DNA from: an uncultured Burkholderiales bacterium
GTDB lineage: Bacteria; Pseudomonadota; Gammaproteobacteria; Burkholderiales; Burkholderiaceae_C
Assembly (NCBI GenBank): GCA_903925445.1
Contig: CAIYFE010000038.1
Location: 1-8,063 of the forward strand
Length of the DNA: 8,063 nt
Direction: 5' to 3'
In this document: in pieces, positions 1 to 5,656 of the stretch
Layout: each line of letters starts with the position of its first letter
How positions within the stretch are numbered: the stretch's first letter is position 1
The notes under the pieces: generated by a model
What the model was told of the DNA's origin: nothing
The model's input: only the letters and a program-made list of their open reading frames with translations
Database searches by the model: none
Made by a program: the position numbers and the translations under genes

Positions 1-454
1 CGTGTGCCAGCGCGCTGACTTGATCTGGACGCAAACCCGACTTGTTCGCTCCGCCGTCCACATTGACCTGCAAACACACATTGAGCGCTGGCAAATGCGC
101 AGGACGTTGGTCGTTCAAACGCTGCGCGATTTTTAGGCGATCCACGCTGAGCACCCAATCAAAACTTTCCGCAACCCATTTGGTTTTGTTGCTTTGCACA
201 GGCCCAATGCAATACCAAATCAAGGGCTGAATGTGAGACTCACCTGCCAGCGCATTGATTTTGTCTAGTCCTTCTTGGATGTAGTTTTCTCCAAAATCAC
301 GCACCCCTAGCTGCGCCATCTCACGCACATTGTGTGATGAAACGGTTTTAGAAACTGCCAACAACTTCACCGATGACACATCTCGGCCACACGCCAAGCA
401 CGCTTGTTCGATGCGCCGACGCACGGCTTGAAGGTTGTTTTCAAGATGACTCAT
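1..454 (-). CDS. yggS: YggS/PLPBP family pyridoxal phosphate homeostasis protein, 3' part cut by window edge
   Basis: YggS (PLPBP, UPF0001) is a cytosolic PLP-binding protein with an alanine-racemase-like barrel. It buffers free pyridoxal phosphate and affects amino-acid and keto-acid pools; no enzyme activity is established for it. I read 151 residues from the ATG at 454 to the window edge, about two thirds of the usual ~230. Visible hallmarks are LLAVSK (31-36), whose Lys36 should carry PLP, DFGENYIQEG (53-62), IGPVQSNK (83-90), LNDQRPA (113-119) and NVDGGANKSG (131-140). The usual WHFIGP here reads WYCIGP, so a normally conserved His is Tyr. An ATG at 460 is also possible, but AGAAAG lies 8 bases before the 454 start and only 2 before 460. 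The gene is divergent from pilT with no intergenic space. The family assignment is very secure; the C-terminus is outside the window. Confidence 0.95.
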   Translation of the reverse strand, partial: MSHLENNLQAVRRRIEQACLACGRDVSSVKLLAVSKTVSSHNVREMAQLGVRDFGENYIQEGLDKINALAGESHIQPLIWYCIGPVQSNKTKWVAESFDWVLSVDRLKIAQRLNDQRPAHLPALNVCLQVNVDGGANKSGLRPDQVSALAH

Positions 455-1454
455 GCTCATGACTTTCTATGACTTGCTTGCGCTTGCGCAAACCCACAAC
501 GCCTCTGATTTGCATCTGCAATCGGGACAACGTCCTTGGCTGCGCGTGCATGGCTTGCTGCAACACGTGCATGACGCCAGCATCCTAGAGCACGCTGGGC
601 TACAGCGTTGTTTGGCCAACGCCATGCCGCCCCTCTTGCGCAAACGCTTTGAAGCGGGACAAGAAGTCGATTTTGCCTGCTCCATGGAAGGACTGACTCG
701 ATGTCGCGTACACGCCTTTGATCACCAAGGCGGATGCGGCGCTGCGATTCGACTCATCCGGGCCGAGCTCCCCACACTGGCCCAGCTTCACGCCCCCGAG
801 GTGCTGACGCAATGGCTGGAAAAACCCGGCTTGGTCTTGGTCACAGGCGCCACCGGAAGCGGCAAATCCACCACCTTGGCTGCTTTGATTCAACACATGA
901 ATGCACACCAGGCGCGGCACATTGTGACGCTTGAAGATCCGATTGAATTTACCCACACCAGCCAGCAATGCTTGATCACCCAGCGCGAAATGGGAACGCA
1001 CAGCCAAACCTTTGCGCAAGCCCTGCGCGCAGCGTTGCGAGAAGACCCCGACGTCATCTTGCTGGGCGAAATGCGCGACCACGAAACCATCCGCTTGGCA
1101 ATGACCGCCGCAGAAACTGGACATTTGGTTTTGGCAAGCCTTCACACGCGCAGCGCAGTGGCCAGCATCGATCGCATTGTGGATGTGTTTGAGGGCGCTG
1201 AAAAAACCCTCATCCGACACCAACTCAGCCAAGCCTTGGTGGGCGTGGTCTCACAAGAGCTGCATCACAACCGGCAGGGCAACGGTCGTTGCGCAGTGTT
1301 TGAAACACTGCTCGCCAACCATGCCGTGCGCAACCTCATCAAAGAAGCCAAAACGAGCCAGCTTCAGACCGTGCTTCAAACGGGCGCTGGGTTGGGCATG
1401 CAAACCATGGCGCAAGCCGTGATGCAAGCACGCGAACTCGGTCGGATCGCCTAG
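453..1454 (+). CDS. pilT: PilT-family type IV pilus retraction ATPase (divergent, shortened C-terminus)
   Basis: This is a hexameric cytoplasmic ATPase of the PilT group, which depolymerises type IV pilus fibres and powers twitching and DNA uptake. In the 333-residue reading I see N-terminal ASDLHL, Walker A GATGSGKST (132-140, Lys138), an Asp box TLEDPIEF (159-166), a Walker B region DPDVILLGEMRD (198-209, Glu206), a His box GHLVLASLHT (223-232), and AVRNLI (291-296), matching the AIRNLI motif needed for retraction in PilT. The N-domain and C-terminus differ from textbook PilT, and the conserved tail ending around KAKIPENF is absent. An in-frame ATG at 459 is an equally plausible start; neither has a good ribosome site. 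In many relatives pilT sits beside yggS and is followed by pilU, but here a dehydrogenase follows. It may be a diverged PilT or a second paralogue. The family is certain, the exact role less so. Confidence 0.9.
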   Translation: MLMTFYDLLALAQTHNASDLHLQSGQRPWLRVHGLLQHVHDASILEHAGLQRCLANAMPPLLRKRFEAGQEVDFACSMEGLTRCRVHAFDHQGGCGAAIRLIRAELPTLAQLHAPEVLTQWLEKPGLVLVTGATGSGKSTTLAALIQHMNAHQARHIVTLEDPIEFTHTSQQCLITQREMGTHSQTFAQALRAALREDPDVILLGEMRDHETIRLAMTAAETGHLVLASLHTRSAVASIDRIVDVFEGAEKTLIRHQLSQALVGVVSQELHHNRQGNGRCAVFETLLANHAVRNLIKEAKTSQLQTVLQTGAGLGMQTMAQAVMQARELGRIA

Positions 1455-1531
1455 CGGCCTCAGTTACCTAAGCGACTGGTGCCTGGCTTGCAAGCTCTAT
1501 GATTTGGGCATTCCACTCAACCCTTACCAAC

Positions 1532-2440
1532 ATGTCAAACATCAATCCCAAAACCTACGAAGCCTCCACCCCAACTCGCGTCGCCTTTTTAGGATTGGGC
1601 GTGATGGGTTACCCCATGGCAGGCCATTTGGCACGTGCTGGACACACCGTCACCGTTTTCAACCGCTCTGAGGCCAAAGCCAAAGCGTGGTGCGACGAAT
1701 TCGGCGCCTCACACGCCAGCGCACCCACGCCGCGTCAAGCCGCACTCAACGCCCACATCGTGTTTTGCTGTGTCGGCAATGACGACGACTTGCGATCGGT
1801 CGTCTTAGGTGCCAACGGCGCCTTGGCGGGCATGCAGCCTGGCTCCATCTTGGTCGACCACACCACCGCCTCGGCCGACGTTGCGCGCGAAATTTATGTG
1901 GCCGCCAAAAATTTGGGCATCCACTTCATCGACGCCCCAGTTTCCGGCGGCCAAGCAGGTGCTCAAAACGGTTTGCTGACCGTCATGTGCGGTGGCGACC
2001 AGCCAGCTTTTGACCAAGTCAAGCCCGTGGCGATGGCCTTTTCACGCGCCTTCACCCTGATGGGCGAATCGGGGGCGGGTCAGTTGACCAAGATGGTCAA
2101 CCAAATTTGCATTGCAGGTTTGGTGCAAGGCTTGAGCGAGGCCATTGCATTTGGTCAAAAAGCCAACCTGGACATGAATTTGGTGCTCGATGTCATCGGC
2201 AAAGGCGCCGCACAAAGCTGGCAAATGGACAACCGAGGCAAGACCATGGTGGCCGATCAATTCGAATTCGGCTTTGCCGTCGACTGGATGCGCAAAGATT
2301 TGGGGCTGGTGCTGGACGAGGCCAAACGCAACGGAGCGCGCTTGCCCGCCACGGCGCTCATTGACCAGTTCTACGCCGACGTGCAGCAAATGGGCGGCAA
2401 CCGCTGGGACACATCCAGCTTGATCAAGCGACTGAAGTAA
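1532..2440 (+). CDS. NAD(P)-dependent beta-hydroxyacid dehydrogenase (3-hydroxyisobutyrate dehydrogenase/tartronate semialdehyde reductase family)
   Basis: This is a cytosolic oxidoreductase that interconverts a beta-hydroxyacid and its semialdehyde with NAD(H) or NADP(H). From the ATG at 1532 it has 302 residues, normal for the family. The N-terminal Rossmann fold shows GLGVMG (21-26) and NR at the end of the second strand (44-45). The substrate motif DAPVSGG is at 134-140. The catalytic segment GAGQLTKMVNQ (181-191) holds the family Lys187 and Asn190. An all-helical C-terminal domain follows. An upstream in-frame ATG at 1499 would add 11 residues that look unlike family N-termini (MIWAFHSTLTN), so I prefer 1532, although neither start has a clear ribosome site. 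It lies 77 bases after pilT and may be read through from it. It converges on dolP. Family members differ in substrate (3-hydroxyisobutyrate, tartronate semialdehyde, glyoxylate/succinic semialdehyde), and I cannot choose from sequence. Confidence 0.9.
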   Translation: MSNINPKTYEASTPTRVAFLGLGVMGYPMAGHLARAGHTVTVFNRSEAKAKAWCDEFGASHASAPTPRQAALNAHIVFCCVGNDDDLRSVVLGANGALAGMQPGSILVDHTTASADVAREIYVAAKNLGIHFIDAPVSGGQAGAQNGLLTVMCGGDQPAFDQVKPVAMAFSRAFTLMGESGAGQLTKMVNQICIAGLVQGLSEAIAFGQKANLDMNLVLDVIGKGAAQSWQMDNRGKTMVADQFEFGFAVDWMRKDLGLVLDEAKRNGARLPATALIDQFYADVQQMGGNRWDTSSLIKRLK

Positions 2441-2456
2441 GCCGCGGCTTACTTCA
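2433..2456. terminator. Perfect 24-bp palindrome spanning both convergent stop codons; probable bidirectional hairpin
   Basis: The sequence from 2433 to 2456 is identical to its own reverse complement. As RNA from either strand it can fold a 10-bp stem (TGAAGTAAGC with GCTTACTTCA) closed by a CGCG tetraloop. The stop codons of the dehydrogenase (2438-2440) and of dolP (2449-2451) lie inside the two arms, so both genes end with the same bases, TGAAGTAAGC. Its position between convergent genes suggests transcription end or 3'-end protection for both mRNAs. There is no T-tract on either side, so it is not a textbook intrinsic terminator. The symmetry is seen directly; the function is inferred. 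Confidence 0.6.
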
Positions 2457-3144
2457 CGGGTGTGGCAACGGGCTGCACCGAGGTGATGGGCTGGCCATCA
2501 CCAGAAGTCACAGGGGTGCGCTTGGCGGGCGCATCTTGAACTTTCTTGGGCAGCAACTCTTTGAGCTCTTCTTCGCTGATGTATTCAAACACGCGAACCA
2601 CGCGCTTGACGCCCGACACACCCCGGGCGACTTCGGTCGCACGCGCACCTTCGCGCTGCGTCACACGCCCCATCAAATAAACCGTGTTGCGCTCAGTCAC
2701 CACTTTGTAAACGGTGGCGAACACGTCTTCTGAATCCACCATGGCCGCTTTGATGCGCGCGGTGATGAGCACGTCATTGGAGCGATCACTCAGGCTGGAG
2801 GCGGGTCCAATGCCCAATTCGTTGACCACAGCGCGCACGTTTGGAATTTTGCTCACGAGTTGCTCGACCTGTGCCCGTTCTTTATCGCTGGGCACTTCGC
2901 CGGTGATCAGGACTTGGCGGTTGTAGCTGGTGATGTTGACATGGACTTTTTCGCCAAAGTTTTCGCGCATGGCAGATGAACCACGCAACTCAATGCCTTC
3001 GTCTTCCACCTGCGCGCCTGACGTACGTCGATCACTTGCGCTCATGGCGCCACCCACAAACCCGCCCACGATGACCGGTGCGCATGCGCTCAGACCCAAC
3101 GCCGCGACGAGGGCAAAAATTGAAAGATAGGTTTGCTTTTTCAT
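2449..3144 (-). CDS. dolP: DolP/YraP-type outer-membrane lipoprotein with two BON domains
   Basis: DolP is a lipid-anchored outer-membrane protein that binds anionic phospholipid and supports envelope integrity. This 231-residue protein starts at the ATG at 3144 with KK, a hydrophobic core and a lipobox LSAC (Cys21). Ala at +2 fits outer-membrane sorting. Two BON-like repeats follow at about 50-113 (core VLITGEVPSDKERAQVE) and 119-188 (core VYLMGRVTQREGARATEVA). The tail from about 190 is charged, then Pro/Thr/Val rich, and makes the protein some 40 residues longer than the E. coli protein. The start follows AAGAG at 7 bases and comes only 4 bases after the stop of the upstream SIS gene, so the two are surely co-transcribed. 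A longer frame to 3195 exists, but its extra 17 residues would precede and ruin the signal peptide. Synteny with yraN and the SIS gene supports the name. Confidence 0.9.
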   Translation of the reverse strand: MKKQTYLSIFALVAALGLSACAPVIVGGFVGGAMSASDRRTSGAQVEDEGIELRGSSAMRENFGEKVHVNITSYNRQVLITGEVPSDKERAQVEQLVSKIPNVRAVVNELGIGPASSLSDRSNDVLITARIKAAMVDSEDVFATVYKVVTERNTVYLMGRVTQREGARATEVARGVSGVKRVVRVFEYISEEELKELLPKKVQDAPAKRTPVTSGDGQPITSVQPVATPVK

Positions 3145-3148
3145 ACGA

Positions 3149-3748
3149 TCACTCTTGATTTCCTTGGTCACCCAACAATTGAACGTCAACGCCATCGCAA
3201 ATGCAGTGGATGGTCAACAAATGCACTTCTTGTACCCGTGCAGTTCGATCATGCGCAACACAGATGTGCACATCGGTTTCGCGCAGCGCTTGGTTCATTT
3301 TTCCACCGCCACGCCCCGTCAAAGCGACCACCGTCATTTCGCGTTCATGGGCTGCCTCGATGGCTGCCAACACATTGGCAGAATTGCCGCTGGTGGTGAT
3401 GGCCAACAACACATCGCCCGCTTGCCCGAGGGCGCGCACTTGTTTGGCAAAGATTTGCTCAAAGCTGTAATCGTTGGCAACCGCCGTCAAAATGGAGCTG
3501 TCGGTGGTCAATGCGATGGCGCCCAACTCTGGGCGCTCGCGCTCAAAGCGTCCCACAAATTCGGCCGCGAAGTGCTGCGCATCTGCAGCCGATCCACCGT
3601 TGCCACACGCCAAGACTTTGCCGCCACTGGTCACGCTGGCCAAGATGGCAGCAATTGCCGAAGCAATGGGTTTGGAGAGGACTTGCGCGGCTTGGTATTT
3701 CAAGTCGGCGCTGTCGATGAAGTGTTGTTCAATGCGTTGTTCAAGCAT
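3149..3748 (-). CDS. gmhA/diaA: SIS-domain phosphoheptose isomerase (GmhA/DiaA family)
   Basis: This is a cytosolic homotetrameric SIS-fold protein. GmhA converts sedoheptulose 7-phosphate to D-glycero-manno-heptose 7-phosphate for LPS core; the paralogue DiaA instead binds DnaA and times replication. The 199 residues show CGNGGSAADAQHF (48-60), ANDY (91-94), TTSGNS (118-123) and RVQEVHLLTIH (171-181). His59, Glu63, Asp93, Gln173 and His181 line up with the catalytic residues of E. coli GmhA, whereas E. coli DiaA has lost the Glu and the second His. The position of GmhA Asp169 is Ala170 here, as in DiaA. By gene order it is diaA, by residues more like an active isomerase. I choose the ATG at 3748 (MLEQRIEQHF) from homologue N-termini. 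The ATG at 3787 has a better Shine-Dalgarno (AAGGG, 5 bases away) and would overlap yraN by 14 bases. It is second in the yraN operon. Confidence 0.92.
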   Translation of the reverse strand: MLEQRIEQHFIDSADLKYQAAQVLSKPIASAIAAILASVTSGGKVLACGNGGSAADAQHFAAEFVGRFERERPELGAIALTTDSSILTAVANDYSFEQIFAKQVRALGQAGDVLLAITTSGNSANVLAAIEAAHEREMTVVALTGRGGGKMNQALRETDVHICVAHDRTARVQEVHLLTIHCICDGVDVQLLGDQGNQE

Positions 3749-3773
3749 GTCGCGAATGATACTCGCCCCATGT

Positions 3774-4184
3774 TTAACCCTGCCCAAACGCGCCCTTGTA
3801 CCAATTCAAGGTTTGCCCATCCAGCGCCAGCACATCAAAGCGGCAAGCCGGCAGCTGGGGCCAACGCAGCAAATAGTGCTGGGCCGCAAAAAGAATTCGT
3901 CTTTGCTTGGTGAGCGAAACACTGGCCAGCGCGCCGCCAAACTGGGTGCTTTTGCGAGCCCGAACTTCGACAAAAACGACCGTTGCGTCGGGATCGCGCA
4001 TGATCAAATCAATTTCCCCGCCGCCCCTGCCCGGCGTTCGATAATTGCGAACCAGCAACCGCAACCCTTGGTCTTGAAGAAATTTCAAGGCAAGCTCTTC
4101 CGCCGCATCGCCCAATTGTTTGGTCGTGGGTGATGTGCGGCTCGGTTGTGCCCGACCTTCACTTTTTTTTCCGATGAACGCCAA
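3774..4184 (-). CDS. yraN: YraN/UPF0102 family endonuclease-like protein
   Basis: YraN proteins are small cytosolic members of the restriction-endonuclease-like superfamily and resemble Holliday-junction resolvase folds. Their biological role is not established. The 136 residues contain TKQLGDAAEE (21-30), the core GGEIDLI (55-61; Glu57, Asp59), FVEVRAR (71-77; Glu73, Arg75 in the place of the usual Lys) and CRFDVLAL (114-121; Asp117). These form the expected metal-binding nuclease pattern. There is no ATG: the only start before the conserved TTKQ block is a TTG at 4184, because the same frame has a TGA 27 bases further upstream. That start lies 10 bases inside rsmI, and A8 follows at codons 5-8. 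It leads the leftward operon yraN > SIS > dolP, and any promoter must lie within the 5' end of rsmI. Homologues often have a similar poorly conserved N-terminal extension. Confidence 0.9.
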   Translation of the reverse strand: MAFIGKKSEGRAQPSRTSPTTKQLGDAAEELALKFLQDQGLRLLVRNYRTPGRGGGEIDLIMRDPDATVVFVEVRARKSTQFGGALASVSLTKQRRILFAAQHYLLRWPQLPACRFDVLALDGQTLNWYKGAFGQG

Positions 4185-5085
4185 TTTTGAACCCGCCCTC
4201 TCAGCCGCTCACGCAGCGGCAGCATCGCAAAATTATCCAAGCGGTGCGCTGTACATGGTGGCATCGCCCATCGGAAATTTGGCAGACATCAGCTTACGTG
4301 CTTTGCATGTCATGCAGTTGTGCACCGTTTTTGCCTGCGAAGACACGCGCCACACGCAAAGCATGGTGCGTGCTTTTGGCATAGACCCGGCCAGCAAGCA
4401 TTGGATTGCAGCGCATCAACACAATGAATCGCAAGCTGCGCAAGACCTGATTGAGCGTTTGAGGGCTGGCCAACGCGTGGCGTATTTGAGTGACGCTGGC
4501 ACCCCTGCTGTCAGCGATCCAGGCGCTCGGTTGGCTTGGCAAGTTGCTCAGGCTGGCTGTCGGGTCATTCCACTGCCCGGCGCCAGCAGCGTGACCACGT
4601 TGTTGAGCGCTTGTGGCACGCCCACGCCCGATGTTTCAGGGTTTGTTTTTGTCGGGTTTTTATCCAGCAAAGCGCAAGAGCGCGCAGCCTCGGTTGAGGC
4701 CCTCCAGCTTGAATCGCGAACCCAAATTTTGCTTGAGGCGCCCCATCGCATTGAAGCACTGGCCCTCGCATTGCAAGCGCTTGGAGACAGGCCCATCACA
4801 ATTGGTCGCGAGTTGACCAAGCAATTCGAAGAAATTGCAACTTGTGCCGCAAAAGATTTCAGCGCCTGGTTGGCTCAAAACCCGCAACGACTCAAAGGCG
4901 AGTTTGCACTCATCGTCCATGCGCAAGTTCAAGTTGCTACACCTGCGGCACAAGGCGAACGGGTGTTGCGTCTGTTGCTGGGCGAGTTACCGCTCAAGTC
5001 AGCGGTCAAGCTGGCAGCTGAGATTTCGGGTGCATCACGCAACACTTTGTATGATTTAGCTTTAGAAATAAAAAAGCAGTCTTGA
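4174..5085 (+). CDS. rsmI: 16S rRNA (cytidine(1402)-2'-O)-methyltransferase RsmI
   Basis: RsmI methylates the 2'-OH of C1402 in the decoding centre of 16S rRNA using S-adenosylmethionine, and thereby tunes initiation and decoding fidelity. The 303 residues show the tetrapyrrole-methylase-like fold of the family: LYMVASPIGNLADI (26-39), CEDTRHT (55-61), SDAGTP (106-111) followed by SDPG (114-117), PLPGASS, GRELTKQFEE, and a C-terminal KLAAEISGASRNTLYD segment. It is slightly longer than E. coli RsmI (286) because of an Ala-rich N-terminal lead of about 23 residues. I take the ATG at 4174; a TTG at 4120 would add 18 residues lying wholly inside antisense yraN and unlike the family. A T8 run precedes the start by 3 bases and there is no Shine-Dalgarno. 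It is divergent from yraN, as yraL is from yraM-yraN in enterobacteria, but without lpoA between them. Confidence 0.96.
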   Translation: MNANFEPALSAAHAAAASQNYPSGALYMVASPIGNLADISLRALHVMQLCTVFACEDTRHTQSMVRAFGIDPASKHWIAAHQHNESQAAQDLIERLRAGQRVAYLSDAGTPAVSDPGARLAWQVAQAGCRVIPLPGASSVTTLLSACGTPTPDVSGFVFVGFLSSKAQERAASVEALQLESRTQILLEAPHRIEALALALQALGDRPITIGRELTKQFEEIATCAAKDFSAWLAQNPQRLKGEFALIVHAQVQVATPAAQGERVLRLLLGELPLKSAVKLAAEISGASRNTLYDLALEIKKQS

Positions 5086-5110
5086 TTGATTACTGATCAA
5101 ACTGTTAAAT
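5082..5110 (+). promoter_or_regulatory. Possible sigma-70 promoter upstream of the small lipoprotein gene
   Basis: The 64-base gap between rsmI and the lipoprotein gene is AT-rich compared with its surroundings. It holds TTGATT (5082-5087) and TTAAAT (5105-5110) separated by 17 bases, each matching 4 of 6 consensus positions. The -35-like hexamer overlaps the rsmI stop codon. A short inverted repeat, TTGAT then ATCAA at 5086-5100, sits inside the spacer and could be an operator or chance. The evidence is weak but positionally sensible, since the downstream gene has its own ribosome site (GGGA, 5 bases before the ATG). Confidence 0.35.
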
Positions 5111-5149
5111 TAGCGGTTTATCTTTGCGTTCAAGCTTATTGGGATTTAT

Positions 5150-5656
5150 ATGAAAAAAACTGGCATTCAATGGGGCATCGCATTTTCTTTGACAGCACTG
5201 TTGGTGTTAACCGGTTGTGAAACCACCGGCCCCGTGGCGACCGACGGCGTGGCGCGACCCGTGGTGTCGTTTGTCGATTTGGACCAATTTGACAAAGACC
5301 TTTCGCTGTCTTTGAACGCCCAATTGGCGCAAGTTGAGGTGCCGTTTTACGACCACACATCCCCCAACAAAATGCCTGAACGCATGAAAACCTGGCTCAA
5401 CCACGTTGAGCGCACCGGCGGGCACATCTTGGTGGAAGAGCCGCCCAGCTCCTCTGGGGTGACCGCTAAAAACCCATTCTTGATCTTCAGCATCATCAAC
5501 GCCATCAAGACTTTGAGTGAGGCTTCTCAAAAAGCGGCCGCAGAAAAAAACTATTTTTCCGCGACCAAAGGGCACGACGTCAAAGTGGTGCTCAAGCGCA
5601 ACAGCGACAACGAAACCGTGGTGGACAAGATCATTTTCTTGAAGTCGGCCTCTTAA
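5150..5656 (+). CDS. Small lipoprotein of unknown family
   Basis: I do not recognise this 168-residue protein. It begins with MKK, a hydrophobic stretch (about 8-20) and a lipobox LTGC (20-23). Cys23 would be lipidated, and Glu at +2 is not the Asp that retains proteins in the inner membrane, so an outer-membrane, periplasm-facing location is likely. The mature part has an acidic stretch FVDLDQFDKD (41-50), a soluble middle part with a TWLNHVERTGGHILVEEPP-like segment (81-99), a hydrophobic patch PFLIFSIINAIKTL (109-122) that could pack or contact membrane, and a basic/acidic C-terminal strand pair (142-164). It starts at an ATG 5 bases after GGGA, downstream of a weak promoter candidate. Its TAA shares the palindrome TTAA with the stop of the convergent caspase-like gene, so the mRNAs probably overlap. 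Both neighbours are exported, so a shared envelope role is possible but is only inference. Confidence 0.8.
   Translation: MKKTGIQWGIAFSLTALLVLTGCETTGPVATDGVARPVVSFVDLDQFDKDLSLSLNAQLAQVEVPFYDHTSPNKMPERMKTWLNHVERTGGHILVEEPPSSSGVTAKNPFLIFSIINAIKTLSEASQKAAAEKNYFSATKGHDVKVVLKRNSDNETVVDKIIFLKSAS

Noticed and set aside
600..1232. Long open frame on the minus strand (210 codons) opposite pilT
   Set aside because: The plus-strand frame carries all the PilT motifs. The opposite frame has no recognisable domain and reflects codon bias on the antisense strand.
1486..1495. GCTTGCAAGC palindrome in the pilT-dehydrogenase gap as a terminator or operator
   Set aside because: The arms are only 5 bases with no loop and no following T-run, so chance is a sufficient explanation.
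3145..3195. 17-codon N-terminal extension of dolP
   Set aside because: It would place charged residues before the lipoprotein signal and overlap the SIS gene; the lipobox spacing fits the ATG at 3144.
3155..3913. Long open frame on the plus strand (252 codons) opposite the SIS gene and the end of yraN
   Set aside because: It is antisense to two well-recognised conserved genes, and its translation shows no coherent motif.
3474..4133. Open frame on the plus strand (219 codons) across the SIS-yraN junction
   Set aside because: It is a shadow of the two conserved minus-strand genes, with no plausible domain.
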